A stretch of 49,197 bases of DNA from an uncultured Sutterella sp. (lineage in GTDB: Bacteria; Pseudomonadota; Gammaproteobacteria; Burkholderiales; Burkholderiaceae_F). This document shows positions 34,696 through 45,200 of the stretch, one piece after another. The notes below the pieces were generated by a model. It saw only the letters and a program-made list of their open reading frames with translations, searched no databases and had not been told where the DNA came from. The translations under genes and the position numbers were made by a program. Within the stretch, counting starts at the first letter, position 1. Each line of letters begins with the position of its first letter. The stretch lies in the NCBI GenBank assembly GCA_900544335.1, contig UQUS01000013.1, positions 1 through 49,197 of the forward strand, given 5' to 3'.

Positions 34696-36327
34696 CTAAA
34701 TATATTTTTTCGTAAAGGCCAAAAGCGCTTCGGTGGAGGCATCAAAGGTCATCGACGTATCGGTGCCCGAAAGCTTGGGAAGAATCTTCTTGGCGACGGC
34801 TTTCCCGAGTTCCACACCCCATTGATCAAAGGAGTTAATGCCCCAAAGCACGCCCTGAACAAACGCTTTGTGTTCGTAAAGAACTACAAGTTCGGCAAGC
34901 GACTCGGGCGAAAGATCCTTTAAAAGGAGGGTTGAGGTCGGCTGATTGCCGGCAAAACTTCTTTGACGCGCAAGCGCATTGATGTCTTCATCGCTCCGCC
35001 CTTCCTCTTTCATACTCGCACGGACCTCATTTTCGGTTTTACCGAAGGCCAAGGCCGATGTCTGGGCAAAGCAGTTAGAAAGCAGGGCCTCCTGGTGACC
35101 TGCCATCGGATAGTCGGCCTTGACGGCGGCAATAAAGTCGCAAGGCACAAGGCGTCCGCCCTGGTGCAGAAGTTGGAAGAAGGCATGCTGGCCGTTATTG
35201 CCGAGTTCCCCCCAAACCACGGGAGCCGTGGTCCAGGTCAGGGGCTCATTGTCGGTTCCGACGGACTTGCCGTTACTTTCCATCTCCAATTGCTGCAAGA
35301 ACGAGGGGAAGAACTTCAAGGAGTCGTTATAGGGAAGAATCGCCAAGGTCGGGGCCTTGAGTAAATTGGCGTTCCAGTAACCGATTAAAGCCATCAGAAC
35401 CGGAAGGTTTTGGTCAAAGGGCGTCTCACGGAAATGGTTATCCATTTTTTCCGCGGCTTTGAGCAGGCGCAAAAAGAGGGTCTCTCCGATTTGCAGCATG
35501 AGCGAGAGTCCGACAGCCGACCACAGGGAATACCGTCCTCCGACCCAATCCCAAATCGGGAAGACGCGCTCGGCGGGAATGCCGAACTGGGCGGCTAAGG
35601 CAGGTTTACTCGAAACGGCGGCCAAGTGGTTCGCCAGATGCGGACCCTCACCGAGTTTTTCCACCAGCCAGCGGCGTGCCGTATGGGCATTGAGCATGGT
35701 TTCTTGGGTGGTGAAGGTCTTACTGACAATCACAACAAGGGTGGTTTCCGGGCGCAAGGTGTCAAGAAGCGTTGCCATTTGCGCCGCATCAAGATTACTG
35801 ACAAAGTGCGCTTTCGGACCGTTGGAGCTTACGGCACGCAAGGCCGTTGCCATCATCTTGGGTCCCAAATCCGAGCCGCCGATACCGACGTTAATGACAT
35901 CGGTGATTTTTTCACCGGTTGATCCCTTAAGGGCCCCGGAGCGAACAGCCTCGGCAAATTGCCCCATACGGCGGCGTGTTTCAAGCACTTCGGGCATCAC
36001 GTCACAGGCCGTCGGGAAGGGACCTGTGCTGCGACGCAGTGCCACGTGCAGGACCCGACGGTTTTCACTTTGGTTAATGCGGTCACCGGCGAACATGCGC
36101 TCGATGGCGTCTTTTAGGTGCGCCTCATGGGCAAGGTTGACTAATAGGTCGATTGTCTCGGCATCTAACCGCTGCTTGGAAAAGTCATAGTGCAAATTGT
36201 CAAATTCCCGTGTCAGTTCCGACACGCGATTTTCGTTGCAAGCGAAAAGTTCCCGTAAGTGTGTTCCGGCGAGCGCTTCTTTTTTCTTTTCCAGCGCTTG
36301 GTAAGAAGCGGTTTGAATCAGATGCAT
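34696..36327 (-). CDS. pgi: Glucose-6-phosphate isomerase
   Basis: This enzyme interconverts glucose-6-P and fructose-6-P, tying the glycogen pathway to gluconeogenesis and glycolysis. The sugar-isomerase signature DVINVGIGGSDLGPKMM, VSKTFTTQET, MESNGKSV (catalytic Glu) and NNGQHAFFQLLHQGG (catalytic His) are all present. The final lysine segment is GINSFDQWGVELGK. It has 543 residues. AAGGAAGAGAG precedes ATG. It lies 21 bp after glk. Confidence 0.97.
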   Translation of the reverse strand: MHLIQTASYQALEKKKEALAGTHLRELFACNENRVSELTREFDNLHYDFSKQRLDAETIDLLVNLAHEAHLKDAIERMFAGDRINQSENRRVLHVALRRSTGPFPTACDVMPEVLETRRRMGQFAEAVRSGALKGSTGEKITDVINVGIGGSDLGPKMMATALRAVSSNGPKAHFVSNLDAAQMATLLDTLRPETTLVVIVSKTFTTQETMLNAHTARRWLVEKLGEGPHLANHLAAVSSKPALAAQFGIPAERVFPIWDWVGGRYSLWSAVGLSLMLQIGETLFLRLLKAAEKMDNHFRETPFDQNLPVLMALIGYWNANLLKAPTLAILPYNDSLKFFPSFLQQLEMESNGKSVGTDNEPLTWTTAPVVWGELGNNGQHAFFQLLHQGGRLVPCDFIAAVKADYPMAGHQEALLSNCFAQTSALAFGKTENEVRASMKEEGRSDEDINALARQRSFAGNQPTSTLLLKDLSPESLAELVVLYEHKAFVQGVLWGINSFDQWGVELGKAVAKKILPKLSGTDTSMTFDASTEALLAFTKKYI

Positions 36328-36348
36328 AGTCTCTCTTCCTTTTTCGTT

Positions 36349-37281
36349 TTAAACGGTTTTTCGGGCCAAAGCCAACGTGCCGAAAAGACCGAGATCGCCT
36401 GTGGTATCCAAAAACAATCGGATGCGTTTTAAGTAGTTTAAATGGGGTCCCCGGTAATTCAAAAATTCCGCAAGGAAATTCGGGTGCTTCACTAGACACG
36501 GGCTCTTGCGCGCAATGCCTCCGCCGATGACAAGGCTTTGCGTTAGGACGGCTAAGGCGGCGGTTCGAGCCGCGCGTCCGTAAAAGCGCGCAAAGGTCGC
36601 GCAGGTGTCGCTTGCGTCAAACCCCGCGTCGTGCGTAAAAAGAGCCGGCTCGGATTCGCTCCCCGTGTAATAGACATTTAGGAGCGTAAGCCCCCTTCCC
36701 GAGAGCACGTGTTCGACGGTAAGCGGCGTATCCGGATAAATGCTTTGGTAAAAGCGCTCGATTTCCCTTTCCTCGGAGGTAAAGGTCATCGGGATGTGGC
36801 CGAGTTCGCTTGCAATCACAGCGGACGACTCCCCTGTCAGGAGCCAGCCGGTTCCGAACCCCGTGCCGGCGCCGATGACGGTGCGAACGGGCGAGGAAAA
36901 GACCGGACCTTCCTCACAAAGGACCTCAAGCGAGTTTTCAATCCCGGGAAAATCAAGCCCCCAAGCCTGCGCCTGAAAGTCATTGACAAGAAGAACGCGA
37001 GCGCTTTGAAAAAGGTTCTTGACGAGCCTTACGTCGACGCTAAAGGCGGCATTTGTCATTTGCACGCGACCGTTTTCAACGGGGCCGGCGGCGGCAATGA
37101 CAACGGCACGGACGTCATCGATTCCGTCCCGGGTTCGGATAATTTCGCGTAGGGCTTCTTCAAAGGACGCTTCCTGGCTGGAGAAAACGCGGCGGTTAAG
37201 CCACACTGCGCCCTCTGGCGTCAGGTTTGCCAGGGCAAACCGTGCGTTTGTGCCTCCGATATCTGCCGACAAAACCTTCAT
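36349..37281 (-). CDS. glk: Glucokinase (bacterial Glk family)
   Basis: This ATP-dependent enzyme phosphorylates free glucose to glucose-6-P. The ATP-binding motif D7-IGGTNARFALA, the sugar-binding LLVNDFQAQAWGL segment, GAGTGFGTGWLL and ASELGHIPM are the group A Glk marks. The family C-terminus follows with LVIGGGIA and GDLGLFGTLALA. It has 310 residues. GAGGGGG is 6 bp before ATG 37279-37281. It is first in the minus-strand operon. It would recapture glucose freed by the amylomaltase half of the glgX-malQ protein. Confidence 0.95.
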   Translation of the reverse strand: MKVLSADIGGTNARFALANLTPEGAVWLNRRVFSSQEASFEEALREIIRTRDGIDDVRAVVIAAAGPVENGRVQMTNAAFSVDVRLVKNLFQSARVLLVNDFQAQAWGLDFPGIENSLEVLCEEGPVFSSPVRTVIGAGTGFGTGWLLTGESSAVIASELGHIPMTFTSEEREIERFYQSIYPDTPLTVEHVLSGRGLTLLNVYYTGSESEPALFTHDAGFDASDTCATFARFYGRAARTAALAVLTQSLVIGGGIARKSPCLVKHPNFLAEFLNYRGPHLNYLKRIRLFLDTTGDLGLFGTLALARKTV

Positions 37282-37537
37282 GACGCCCCCTCGCGGCGAA
37301 AGATAATTACGGACTCAAGAGTACAAAACCCATCGCACGCCCCTCGAAAACGGGGCGATAGATTGATTCTAATCAAGTTCGCTTAAGCGTTTTGTCTTGG
37401 AACGCAAATTTTGCTCAGGAATGCGAGTTAAGGGAGGCGTCCGAGTAAAATCTCGAAAATTAAAGTGTGCTTTTTGTGTCCGGCGGATTTATCAACACTA
37501 AGGTCGGTCAATCCCATTCGGAGTTTTAGTTTAAAAA
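37282..37537. promoter_or_regulatory. Divergent glk/glgP control region with three palindromes
   Basis: This 256-bp spacer must carry both glycogen promoters. Three symmetric elements cluster in 52 bp: a hairpin CGCCCC/GGGGCG with 8-nt loop (37338-37357), TTGATT-CT-AATCAA (37363-37376) and the perfect palindrome CGCTTAAGCG (37380-37389). They are plausible operators. TAAAAT at 37446-37451 could be a -10 for glgP, but no good -35 is seen. The glgP ribosome-binding site is poor (CGGAG about 15 bp upstream, then an A-rich leader). Confidence 0.5.
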
Positions 37538-40003
37538 ATGTCAAAAAATCAAAAACTTACAGACAAATCCCTTGCCTTAGGAAGCGAAATCAAAGAAATC
37601 CTGCGTGATGTTTTGTCGCGCCCGGAGAATCGGACCAATGCAACGGAGCGCTACGTGGCGCTTTCGTATGCCGTGAGAAAACGCCTGTCGGAGCGGTGGG
37701 TCAAAACGCAGCTTGAAGATCAAGCCAACCACGCTCGTCGCATCTATTACATGTCGATGGAGTACCTGATCGGCAGGTCCCTTAATAACGCCTTAGCCGC
37801 CACGGGCTTAAAAGAGGCGGCCAAAGAGGCCGTGCGTGCCGAAGGCTATGAAGAGCTTTCCGATTTACTCGAATGTGAACACGATGCCGCCTTAGGTAAC
37901 GGCGGCCTAGGACGCCTTGCCGCGTGTTTTTTGGATTCCATGGCCACCCTCGAGCTTCCGAGTTGGGGCTACGGCATGCGCTACGAGTACGGGATGTTCG
38001 CGCAGTCCATCGTCAACGGCTGCCAGGTCGAGCGACCCGATCAGTGGCTCGTGGACGGCGGAACGGTTTGGGAGTTTCCGCGTTACAACACCAGTTATAC
38101 GGTGCGTTTCGGCGGCAAAACCGAAGCGCGCGGCGTCGATGCCTGTGCGTGGCTCAATGCCACGGAAGTGACGGCTCGTGCTTATGACTTTGTCATTCCC
38201 GGCCACGGAACCGACCGCGTGAGCACCATGCGCCTTTGGAAGGCCTTTGCTCCCGAACAGATTGATTTAAATGCATTTAATACCGGCGACTATGCCCGTG
38301 CGTCGGGGGTGAAGAACCAGTACGAAAACATTTCGTGGGTTTTGTACCCCAATGACAGCACGCCGCGCGGACGCGAGTTGCGCTTAAAGCAAGAATACCT
38401 TTTTGTTTCGGCGTCCATGCAAGATATCCTCAAGCACCACTTAGGCGAATACGGAACGCTCGAAAACCTTTCGGACAAGATTGCCATTCACTTAAACGAT
38501 ACGCACCCGGCGATTTCGGTCGCCGAACTCATGCGCCTTTTGGTCGATGAGCACTCGATGAGCTGGAAAGACGCTTGGGCGCAGTGTGCGAAGATTTTCT
38601 CGTACACGAACCACACGCTCATGCCCGAAGCCTTGGAAACCTGGCCCGTGCCGCTGATGAAGAGCCTGTTGCCGCGTCATATGGAAATCATCTATCGGAT
38701 TAATGCGGAATTTTTGGCGATGGTGCGGGAAAAATTCCCGGGCGATATTGATTTGGTGCGTCGTGTTTCGCTTATTGATGACGGCAACTACACCGAAGAA
38801 AGCAAACGCGTGCGCATGTCGCATTTGAGCATTGTGGCAAGCCATAAGGTTAACGGCGTTTCCAAACTTCACAGTACCCTCATGGTCAAGACGATTTTCT
38901 CCGGCTTTGCTCGCATCTTCCCCGATCGCTTTGACAACAAAACGAACGGCATTACGCAGCGCCGCTGGCTTGCAGAGGCCAATCCCGGTCTTGCCGCCGT
39001 TTTAGATAAGTACGTCGGCACGAATTGGCGCTACAACTTAGATGACGTGGCGGGCCTACGCAAGGTTCTTGCTTCCGGTCAGGCTGATGCCATTTGTGAT
39101 GAATTTTTAGCTGTCAAACGCGCCAATAAGGAACGCCTGGCCTCCTACGTGCGCCGCACGACCGGGGTGGAAATCAATCCTGCGGCCATGATGGACGTGC
39201 AAGTTAAGCGTATTCACGAATACAAGCGTCAGCTTTTAAACGTCCTGCACGTCATTGCGCTTTATAACGACATTAAGGACGGTCGTCCTCACCCGGCGCG
39301 TAACGTTATCTTCTCGGGTAAAGCCGCCTCTTCGTACTACATGGCCAAGCTCATCATTCGCCTCATTAACGATGTGGCGCGCATTATCAACGCGGACCCG
39401 GCCGTGAGCGGAAAACTCAAAGTGGCGTTTGTTCCGAACTACAGCGTCTCGGCTGCCGAAGTGATTATTCCGGCTGCGGACCTTTCCGAGCAGATTTCGA
39501 CGGCGGGAACGGAAGCCTCGGGCACGGGCAACATGAAGCTTGCGTTAAACGGTGCCTTGACGATGGGCACCGAAGACGGCGCCACGATTGAAATTCGCGA
39601 CAGCGTCGGGGCGGAAAACGTCTTTATCTTCGGCAACACGGCCTCGCAAATCGACGAGATTCGTCGTCGCGGCTACAACCCGCGCGTCATTTACCAGGGG
39701 AACGCTCGCCTTCGCCGCGTCTTGGACATGATTCGGACGGGGTATTTCTCGCCCGAGCAGCCCGAGCGCTACGCCGACATCTTCGCAGGTCTCGTGGACT
39801 ACGGGGATTACTACATGCTTCTAGCGGACTTTGAAAGCTACGTTGCGGCGCAAGAGAGGGCCGAGGCGCTTTACGCCGACCCGAAGGCTTGGGCCAAGAA
39901 GGCACTTTTGAATGTGGCCGGCATGGGACCCTTTAGTTCCGACCGTACGATTCGCGACTACGCGCGCGATACCTGGAATCTGGAAAAATATCTTAGAAAA
40001 TAA
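37538..40003 (+). CDS. glgP: Glycogen/alpha-glucan phosphorylase
   Basis: This GT35 enzyme releases glucose-1-P from non-reducing ends. The pyridoxal-phosphate lysine is K667 in EASGTGNMKLALNGA. Other marks are YYMSMEYLIGRSL near the start, GNGGLGRLAACFLDS, and HLNDTHPAISVAELMRLL. It has 821 residues, the usual length for the GlgP/MalP group. It opens the plus-strand arm of the glycogen locus, 24 bp before glgB. Its products feed Pgm, encoded on the other arm. Confidence 0.97.
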   Translation: MSKNQKLTDKSLALGSEIKEILRDVLSRPENRTNATERYVALSYAVRKRLSERWVKTQLEDQANHARRIYYMSMEYLIGRSLNNALAATGLKEAAKEAVRAEGYEELSDLLECEHDAALGNGGLGRLAACFLDSMATLELPSWGYGMRYEYGMFAQSIVNGCQVERPDQWLVDGGTVWEFPRYNTSYTVRFGGKTEARGVDACAWLNATEVTARAYDFVIPGHGTDRVSTMRLWKAFAPEQIDLNAFNTGDYARASGVKNQYENISWVLYPNDSTPRGRELRLKQEYLFVSASMQDILKHHLGEYGTLENLSDKIAIHLNDTHPAISVAELMRLLVDEHSMSWKDAWAQCAKIFSYTNHTLMPEALETWPVPLMKSLLPRHMEIIYRINAEFLAMVREKFPGDIDLVRRVSLIDDGNYTEESKRVRMSHLSIVASHKVNGVSKLHSTLMVKTIFSGFARIFPDRFDNKTNGITQRRWLAEANPGLAAVLDKYVGTNWRYNLDDVAGLRKVLASGQADAICDEFLAVKRANKERLASYVRRTTGVEINPAAMMDVQVKRIHEYKRQLLNVLHVIALYNDIKDGRPHPARNVIFSGKAASSYYMAKLIIRLINDVARIINADPAVSGKLKVAFVPNYSVSAAEVIIPAADLSEQISTAGTEASGTGNMKLALNGALTMGTEDGATIEIRDSVGAENVFIFGNTASQIDEIRRRGYNPRVIYQGNARLRRVLDMIRTGYFSPEQPERYADIFAGLVDYGDYYMLLADFESYVAAQERAEALYADPKAWAKKALLNVAGMGPFSSDRTIRDYARDTWNLEKYLRK

Positions 40004-40027
40004 CGCTTATCGGGAGTTTTTTAGCTT

Positions 40028-42214
40028 ATGAAACATGTTATTACGCTCGATCGCGCTCAAATCGATTCACTTCTTCGCGGCGATCACAGCGACCCGTTTT
40101 CCGTGCTCGGACCGCATCGCATCAAGCGCACGCTCGTTGTGCGCGCCGTGCTCCCTAATGCCGTTTCCGTAACGGCTGTCGATCCGAAAACCGAAAAACC
40201 GATTGCCGTCTTTAAGGAACCTGTGAAGGGGTACTTTGAGGCGCGGTTAGGCGCTAAAAAAGACATTCGCTACAAGCTTCGTATCGACTGGGGGTCGGCT
40301 GTGCAGGTCACGGACGACCCGTACCGGTTCGGTACTGTGATTTCCGACTCGGATATGTGGCTTTTGTCCGAAGGCACGCACAAGCGCCCTTGGACGTGCT
40401 TCGGGGCTCGGCCCTGCGTCATAGACGGCGTTGCCGGTGTGGCCTTTGCCGTTTGGGCGCCGGGTGTGCGCCGTGTGAGTGTAGTCGGTGACTTTAACTC
40501 CTGGGACGGACGCCGTGCACCGATGCGCTTAAGACGAGATGCCGGAGTTTGGGAAATCTTTTTACCCGGAGTCAAAGAAGGTCAGTGCTACAAGTATGAA
40601 ATTATCGCGGCCGACGGTCAGAAGTTGCCGCTTAAGGCCGACCCGTACGCCTTCCGTATGGAAATGCGCCCGGGCACGGCTTCGATTGTCTGTGCTCTGC
40701 CGAAGCGCCCCAAACCGATTGCCGTGAAAAACATCAACGGCTTTAATCGGCCCATGAGTATCTATGAAGTGCATCTCGGGAGTTGGATGCGTCACCCCAA
40801 CGAGCGCTTTTACTACAACTGGGATGAGCTTGCCGACCGCCTCGTGACCTATGTCAAGGACATGGGCTTTACGCACATCGAACTATTACCGGTGAGCGAA
40901 CACCCCTTTGACGGCTCGTGGGGCTATCAGGCGTTGGGGCTTTACGCTCCGACGGCGCGCTTCGGAGCCCCCGACGGGTTCGTGCACTTTGTCAATGCCT
41001 GCCATGAGGCCGGCATCGGCGTCATTGTCGATTGGGTTCCGGCTCACTTTCCGAAGGACGAGTCGGGTCTGGCGCGCTTTACCGGTGTTCCGCTTTACGA
41101 ATATGCCGATCCGCGCGAGGGCGAACACAAAGATTGGGGCACCTATATCTATAACCTCGGGCGCCGGGAAGTGCTTGAGTACCTCGTGGGAAATGCGCTT
41201 TTCTGGGCGGAAGTCTACGGAGTGGACGGATTGCGCGTCGATGCCGTCGCCTCGATGCTCTATCGCGACTACAGTCGCAAAGAGGGTGAATGGATTCCGA
41301 ACGTGTACGGCGGTCGGGAAAACCTCGAATCGATTGCGTTCTTGCGGCGTGTAAACGAAACGCTCGGACAGGAAGAGCCGAACGTGGCCACGTTTGCCGA
41401 AGAATCCACGGCCTGGCCCATGGTCTCGCGTCCGCCTTCGATGGGCGGCCTCGGTTTCCACTACAAGTGGAACATGGGTTGGATGCACGATGTTTTAAAT
41501 TACATGCACGAAGATCCGGTGTACCGCCGTTGGCATCACAATGAGCTTACCTTCGGGCTTTTGTATGCATACTCGGAAAACTTTGTCTTACCGCTCTCGC
41601 ACGACGAAGTGGTGCACGGCAAAGGGTCGCTTTTAGAGAAGATGTCTGGCGACGATTGGCAAAAATTTGCCAACCTGCGCGCCTTTTACGGCTTTATGTG
41701 GGCGTACCCGGGCAAAAAGCTTCTCTTTATGGGGGGTGAATTTGCGCAGCGCCGGGAGTGGAACGACAACGCCGAGCTCGATTGGGGTCTATTGCAGTAC
41801 GACTCGCACAAAGGGGTTCAGCATCTAGTGAAGGACTTAAATCAGGTCCTGAAAGAGACCCCCGCTCTTTACGAAAAAGACTGCGAATTCGGCGGCTTTG
41901 AGTGGCTCGATGTCGACGATAAAGATAACTCGGTTGTGGCCTTTGCGCGTTGGGGTCAATCGGGCGATGAGTGTGTCGTCTGTATTTCGAACTTTACGCC
42001 CGTGGTGCGTCACAACTACCGCATCGGGGTTCCCAAGGCCGGAACGTATCGGGAAATTCTCAATACCGACAGCGCTTACTACTGGGGTAGTAACGTCGGA
42101 ACGTCCGATGTTGCTGCCGTCGATTCCGAGGCCGTTCCTTTCCACGGCAAGAACCAGTCCGTTAACGTGACGTTGCCGCCGCTTGCGACGATTTATCTTA
42201 AATGGCATTCTTAG
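40028..42214 (+). CDS. glgB: 1,4-alpha-glucan branching enzyme
   Basis: This GH13 enzyme makes alpha-1,6 branches. The N-terminal CBM48-like domains cover about 1-225, the second starting near VAFAVWAPGVRRVSVVGDF. The catalytic barrel has nucleophile D405 (DGLRVDAVA), acid E458 (FAEEST) and D526 (LSHDEVVHGKGS). These numbers and the total of 728 residues are the same as I recall for E. coli GlgB. Its last 13 nt overlap the start of the glgX-malQ gene, so the two are translationally coupled. Confidence 0.98.
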   Translation: MKHVITLDRAQIDSLLRGDHSDPFSVLGPHRIKRTLVVRAVLPNAVSVTAVDPKTEKPIAVFKEPVKGYFEARLGAKKDIRYKLRIDWGSAVQVTDDPYRFGTVISDSDMWLLSEGTHKRPWTCFGARPCVIDGVAGVAFAVWAPGVRRVSVVGDFNSWDGRRAPMRLRRDAGVWEIFLPGVKEGQCYKYEIIAADGQKLPLKADPYAFRMEMRPGTASIVCALPKRPKPIAVKNINGFNRPMSIYEVHLGSWMRHPNERFYYNWDELADRLVTYVKDMGFTHIELLPVSEHPFDGSWGYQALGLYAPTARFGAPDGFVHFVNACHEAGIGVIVDWVPAHFPKDESGLARFTGVPLYEYADPREGEHKDWGTYIYNLGRREVLEYLVGNALFWAEVYGVDGLRVDAVASMLYRDYSRKEGEWIPNVYGGRENLESIAFLRRVNETLGQEEPNVATFAEESTAWPMVSRPPSMGGLGFHYKWNMGWMHDVLNYMHEDPVYRRWHHNELTFGLLYAYSENFVLPLSHDEVVHGKGSLLEKMSGDDWQKFANLRAFYGFMWAYPGKKLLFMGGEFAQRREWNDNAELDWGLLQYDSHKGVQHLVKDLNQVLKETPALYEKDCEFGGFEWLDVDDKDNSVVAFARWGQSGDECVVCISNFTPVVRHNYRIGVPKAGTYREILNTDSAYYWGSNVGTSDVAAVDSEAVPFHGKNQSVNVTLPPLATIYLKWHS

Positions 42215-45200
42215 ACACTTTGACGTTTTGTGCCGGCGCCCGGATTTGTCCGGGCGTTTCGCTCGATAGCGACGGCGCAGGCTTTGCGCTTTATTCGGAA
42301 AGTGCCCGTGCCGTAAGCGTCGTTTTGTTCGACGATAAGGGTGCGTCGCGTTCTTTTGCGCTTACTCGCAAAGGCAACCTTTGGGTCGGTCGCGTGTGCG
42401 GGGCTCTTGCCGGACTCCGTTACGGCTATCGCGTGCAAACAGAGCCGGACCCGGGAAATAAACCGACCGAAAACCTTCTTCTAGACCCATATGCCCCGGA
42501 TATCACCGGGTGCTATGCGCGCGATGCCGCAGAGGGCGCATGCGGACTCTATGGCGTTTTGCCTGTGCCCGATACGTTCGATTGGGAAGACGATAGACCT
42601 CCGGCAACGCCGATTTCCGAATCCGTTTTCTATGAGGTCCACGTCAAAGGAGCTACCAAGCTCTTGTTTGACATTCCCGAAAAAATCCGAGGAACGTACG
42701 AGGGACTTGCAAGTGCCCCCTTCGTAAAACACCTCAAAGCGCTCGGCGTGACGGCCGTGGATATCCTTCCCGTAGCTTATGCGCTCGATGAAGATTGCCT
42801 GAAGGCGCGGGGGCTACGCAATTACTGGGGCTACAACCCGATTTCGTTTTTTGCTTTGCAGCATCGGTATGCCGCCGATCCCGCCCACGTGCGCGATGAG
42901 TTTCGGCGCACTGTCAAGGCCTTGCATAAGGCGGGCCTCGAAGTAATCCTCGATGTGGTCTATAACCACACGGCAGAGACCGATGAGACGGGACCGACAC
43001 TCGGATTTCGCGGAATCGATAACAAAACCTACTACAAGGTACGAGGGGACAATCCCGATTTATATGTCAATGACACCGGGTGCGGTAACACCGTTAACGT
43101 AGCGCACCCGGCCGTTTTGGAACTTATCTTAGAGTCGCTTCGCACTTGGGTGCGCACGATGCATGTCGATGGGTTCCGCTTTGACTTGGCAGCCGCGTTA
43201 ACACGCGAAAGCCGCTTTCTAGAGGCGGTTCGATCCGACCCGGTTTTACGGAACGTGAAACTCATTGCCGAGCCCTGGGATATCGGGCCTGACGGCTATA
43301 GGCTCGGGCACTTCGGCGTTCCCTGGAGCGAATGGAATGACCGTTTTCGCGATGACGTGCGCGCGTTTTGGGTTACCAAAAGCGCACCGATCGGCGCCCT
43401 GGCGCAGCGCCTTTGTGCCTCAAGCGAAGTCTTTCGGCGCGACGAACGAGCCCCGCAGGCAAGCGTCAATTTCATTACGGCGCACGACGGATTTACGCTA
43501 TCGGACCTTGTGTCCTATAACGGCAAACACAATGAGGCCAACGGGGAAGACAATCGCGACGGCACCGACCGCAATTTAAGTTTTAACTGCGGCGTTGAGG
43601 GGGAAACGCGCGATGAAGCGGTACTTTTGCGTCGCCGCCTTTTAAGGCGCGCGCTTTTAGCTACGCTCCTTTTGTCGCAGGGCGTTCCGATGCTTCTTGC
43701 CGGGGATGAATTTGCGCATTCTCAAGGCGGGAACAACAACGCCTACTGTCAGGATAACCCGACGACGTGGCTCAGTTGGTACGAAAAAGAAGCCGATGAC
43801 GATACGGCGTTTATCGGAACACTGTGTCGCATTCGCCGTGCGTTCGGACAGTTTGAAAACACCTCTTGGCTCACAGGTCTTGTGAAAGAAGGTGAGCGGG
43901 ATATTACGTGGCTTACTCCCGATGCCCGGCAGATGAGGTCGGCCGATTGGACCGATCGGGCCGATACGCTCGGATTTTTGTTGGCGCGAAAGGAACTCAC
44001 AGGTCGCGTTTTGGTGTATGTGTATCGCCAAGAAGGGGAAAAGACCCTCAAGCTTCCGCTCGGCGATTGGACGTGCATTTTAAAAACGGAAGAGGATAAG
44101 CCTGATCGTCCCTTTGAGTGCGGTGAGACTCTGACGGTCACAGGCCCTGGCGTTGCCGTTTTGTGTGAGAAATGCGAGCACCTGCCGCGCCGAAGCGGCC
44201 TGATTATGCATGTGACCTCGCTTGCCGGTCCCTTCGGGTCGGGCGATTTCGGCAAAGGGGCACGCGACTTTATCGACTGGATGAAGCGCGGGAACCAAAA
44301 GCTTTGGCAAGTGTTGCCGCTTACCGTCACGGGTGAAGGCAATTCCCCGTACATGGGGGAATCGGTTTTTGCAGGCAATGAGTTACTCATTGACCTTGCG
44401 ACACTTGTGCGCGAACGGTTGCTTCTTCCTTCGGAACTTGCGGTAAAAGAGCCCTTTGATGAAGAGAAGGTCGATTTTGCCCGAGTGACGGACTTTCGTC
44501 TTGATCGACTCAAGAGAGCGGCCTTCCGGTTTTTCTCGCAAAAGACACTTCCGGAAGCGTTCGGGAAATTTGTGTGGCAGGAGCGCTATTGGCTCGAAGA
44601 CTATGCGCTTTTTAAGGCCATCAAAACCGAACAGGCGGCCTTCGGGCGTCGTAAGTGGCAAGATTGGCCCGAGGAGCTGCGTCGTCGCAATCCGGAGGCC
44701 TTAAAAAAGGCGTTAATGCGCTTGATGCCGTCCGTACGCTTCTGGCAATTTGCGCAGTGGTGTTTTGCGCGGCAGTACGAGGCGCTGCGTCAAACCGCAC
44801 ACGCATCAGGAATCGAAATCATCGGGGACCTACCGATTTTCGTTTCTCCGCAAAGCGCCGATGTGTGGTCGCATCCCGAACTATTCCTATTGGATGAATT
44901 CGGCAATCCCAAGGCCGTTTCCGGTGTTCCGCCCGATTACTTCAGTCCCACGGGACAGCTTTGGGGTAATCCCCTTTACAACTGGCCCGCGCATGAAAAA
45001 GAGGGCTATGCGTGGTGGACGGCGCGCCTTTCGCGTGCAGCCGATTTGTATGACATCGTCCGTATCGATCACTTCCGAGGCTTTGATGCCTACTGGTCGG
45101 TACCGGCACGCGCTCGAACCGCGCTTCACGGACACTGGGAAAAGGGTCCCGGGAAAGAACCCTTTGAGCGCGTCATGAAGGCGCGTCCTGCGCTGCGCTT

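Noticed and set aside
35459..36190. Open frame of 243 codons antisense to pgi
   Set aside because: Shadow of a conserved coding region with no start signal and no domain.
44100..44230. The glgX-malQ fusion as an assembly or frameshift artefact
   Set aside because: Both sides keep the same frame without a homopolymer or stop at the join, and the sequence on each side continues with good family similarity up to the linker.
43749..44513. Open frame of 254 codons on the minus strand inside glgX-malQ
   Set aside because: It is antisense to a strongly conserved enzyme, is rich in Ser and Arg in a way that mirrors plus-strand codon use, has no family motif and no ribosome-binding site.
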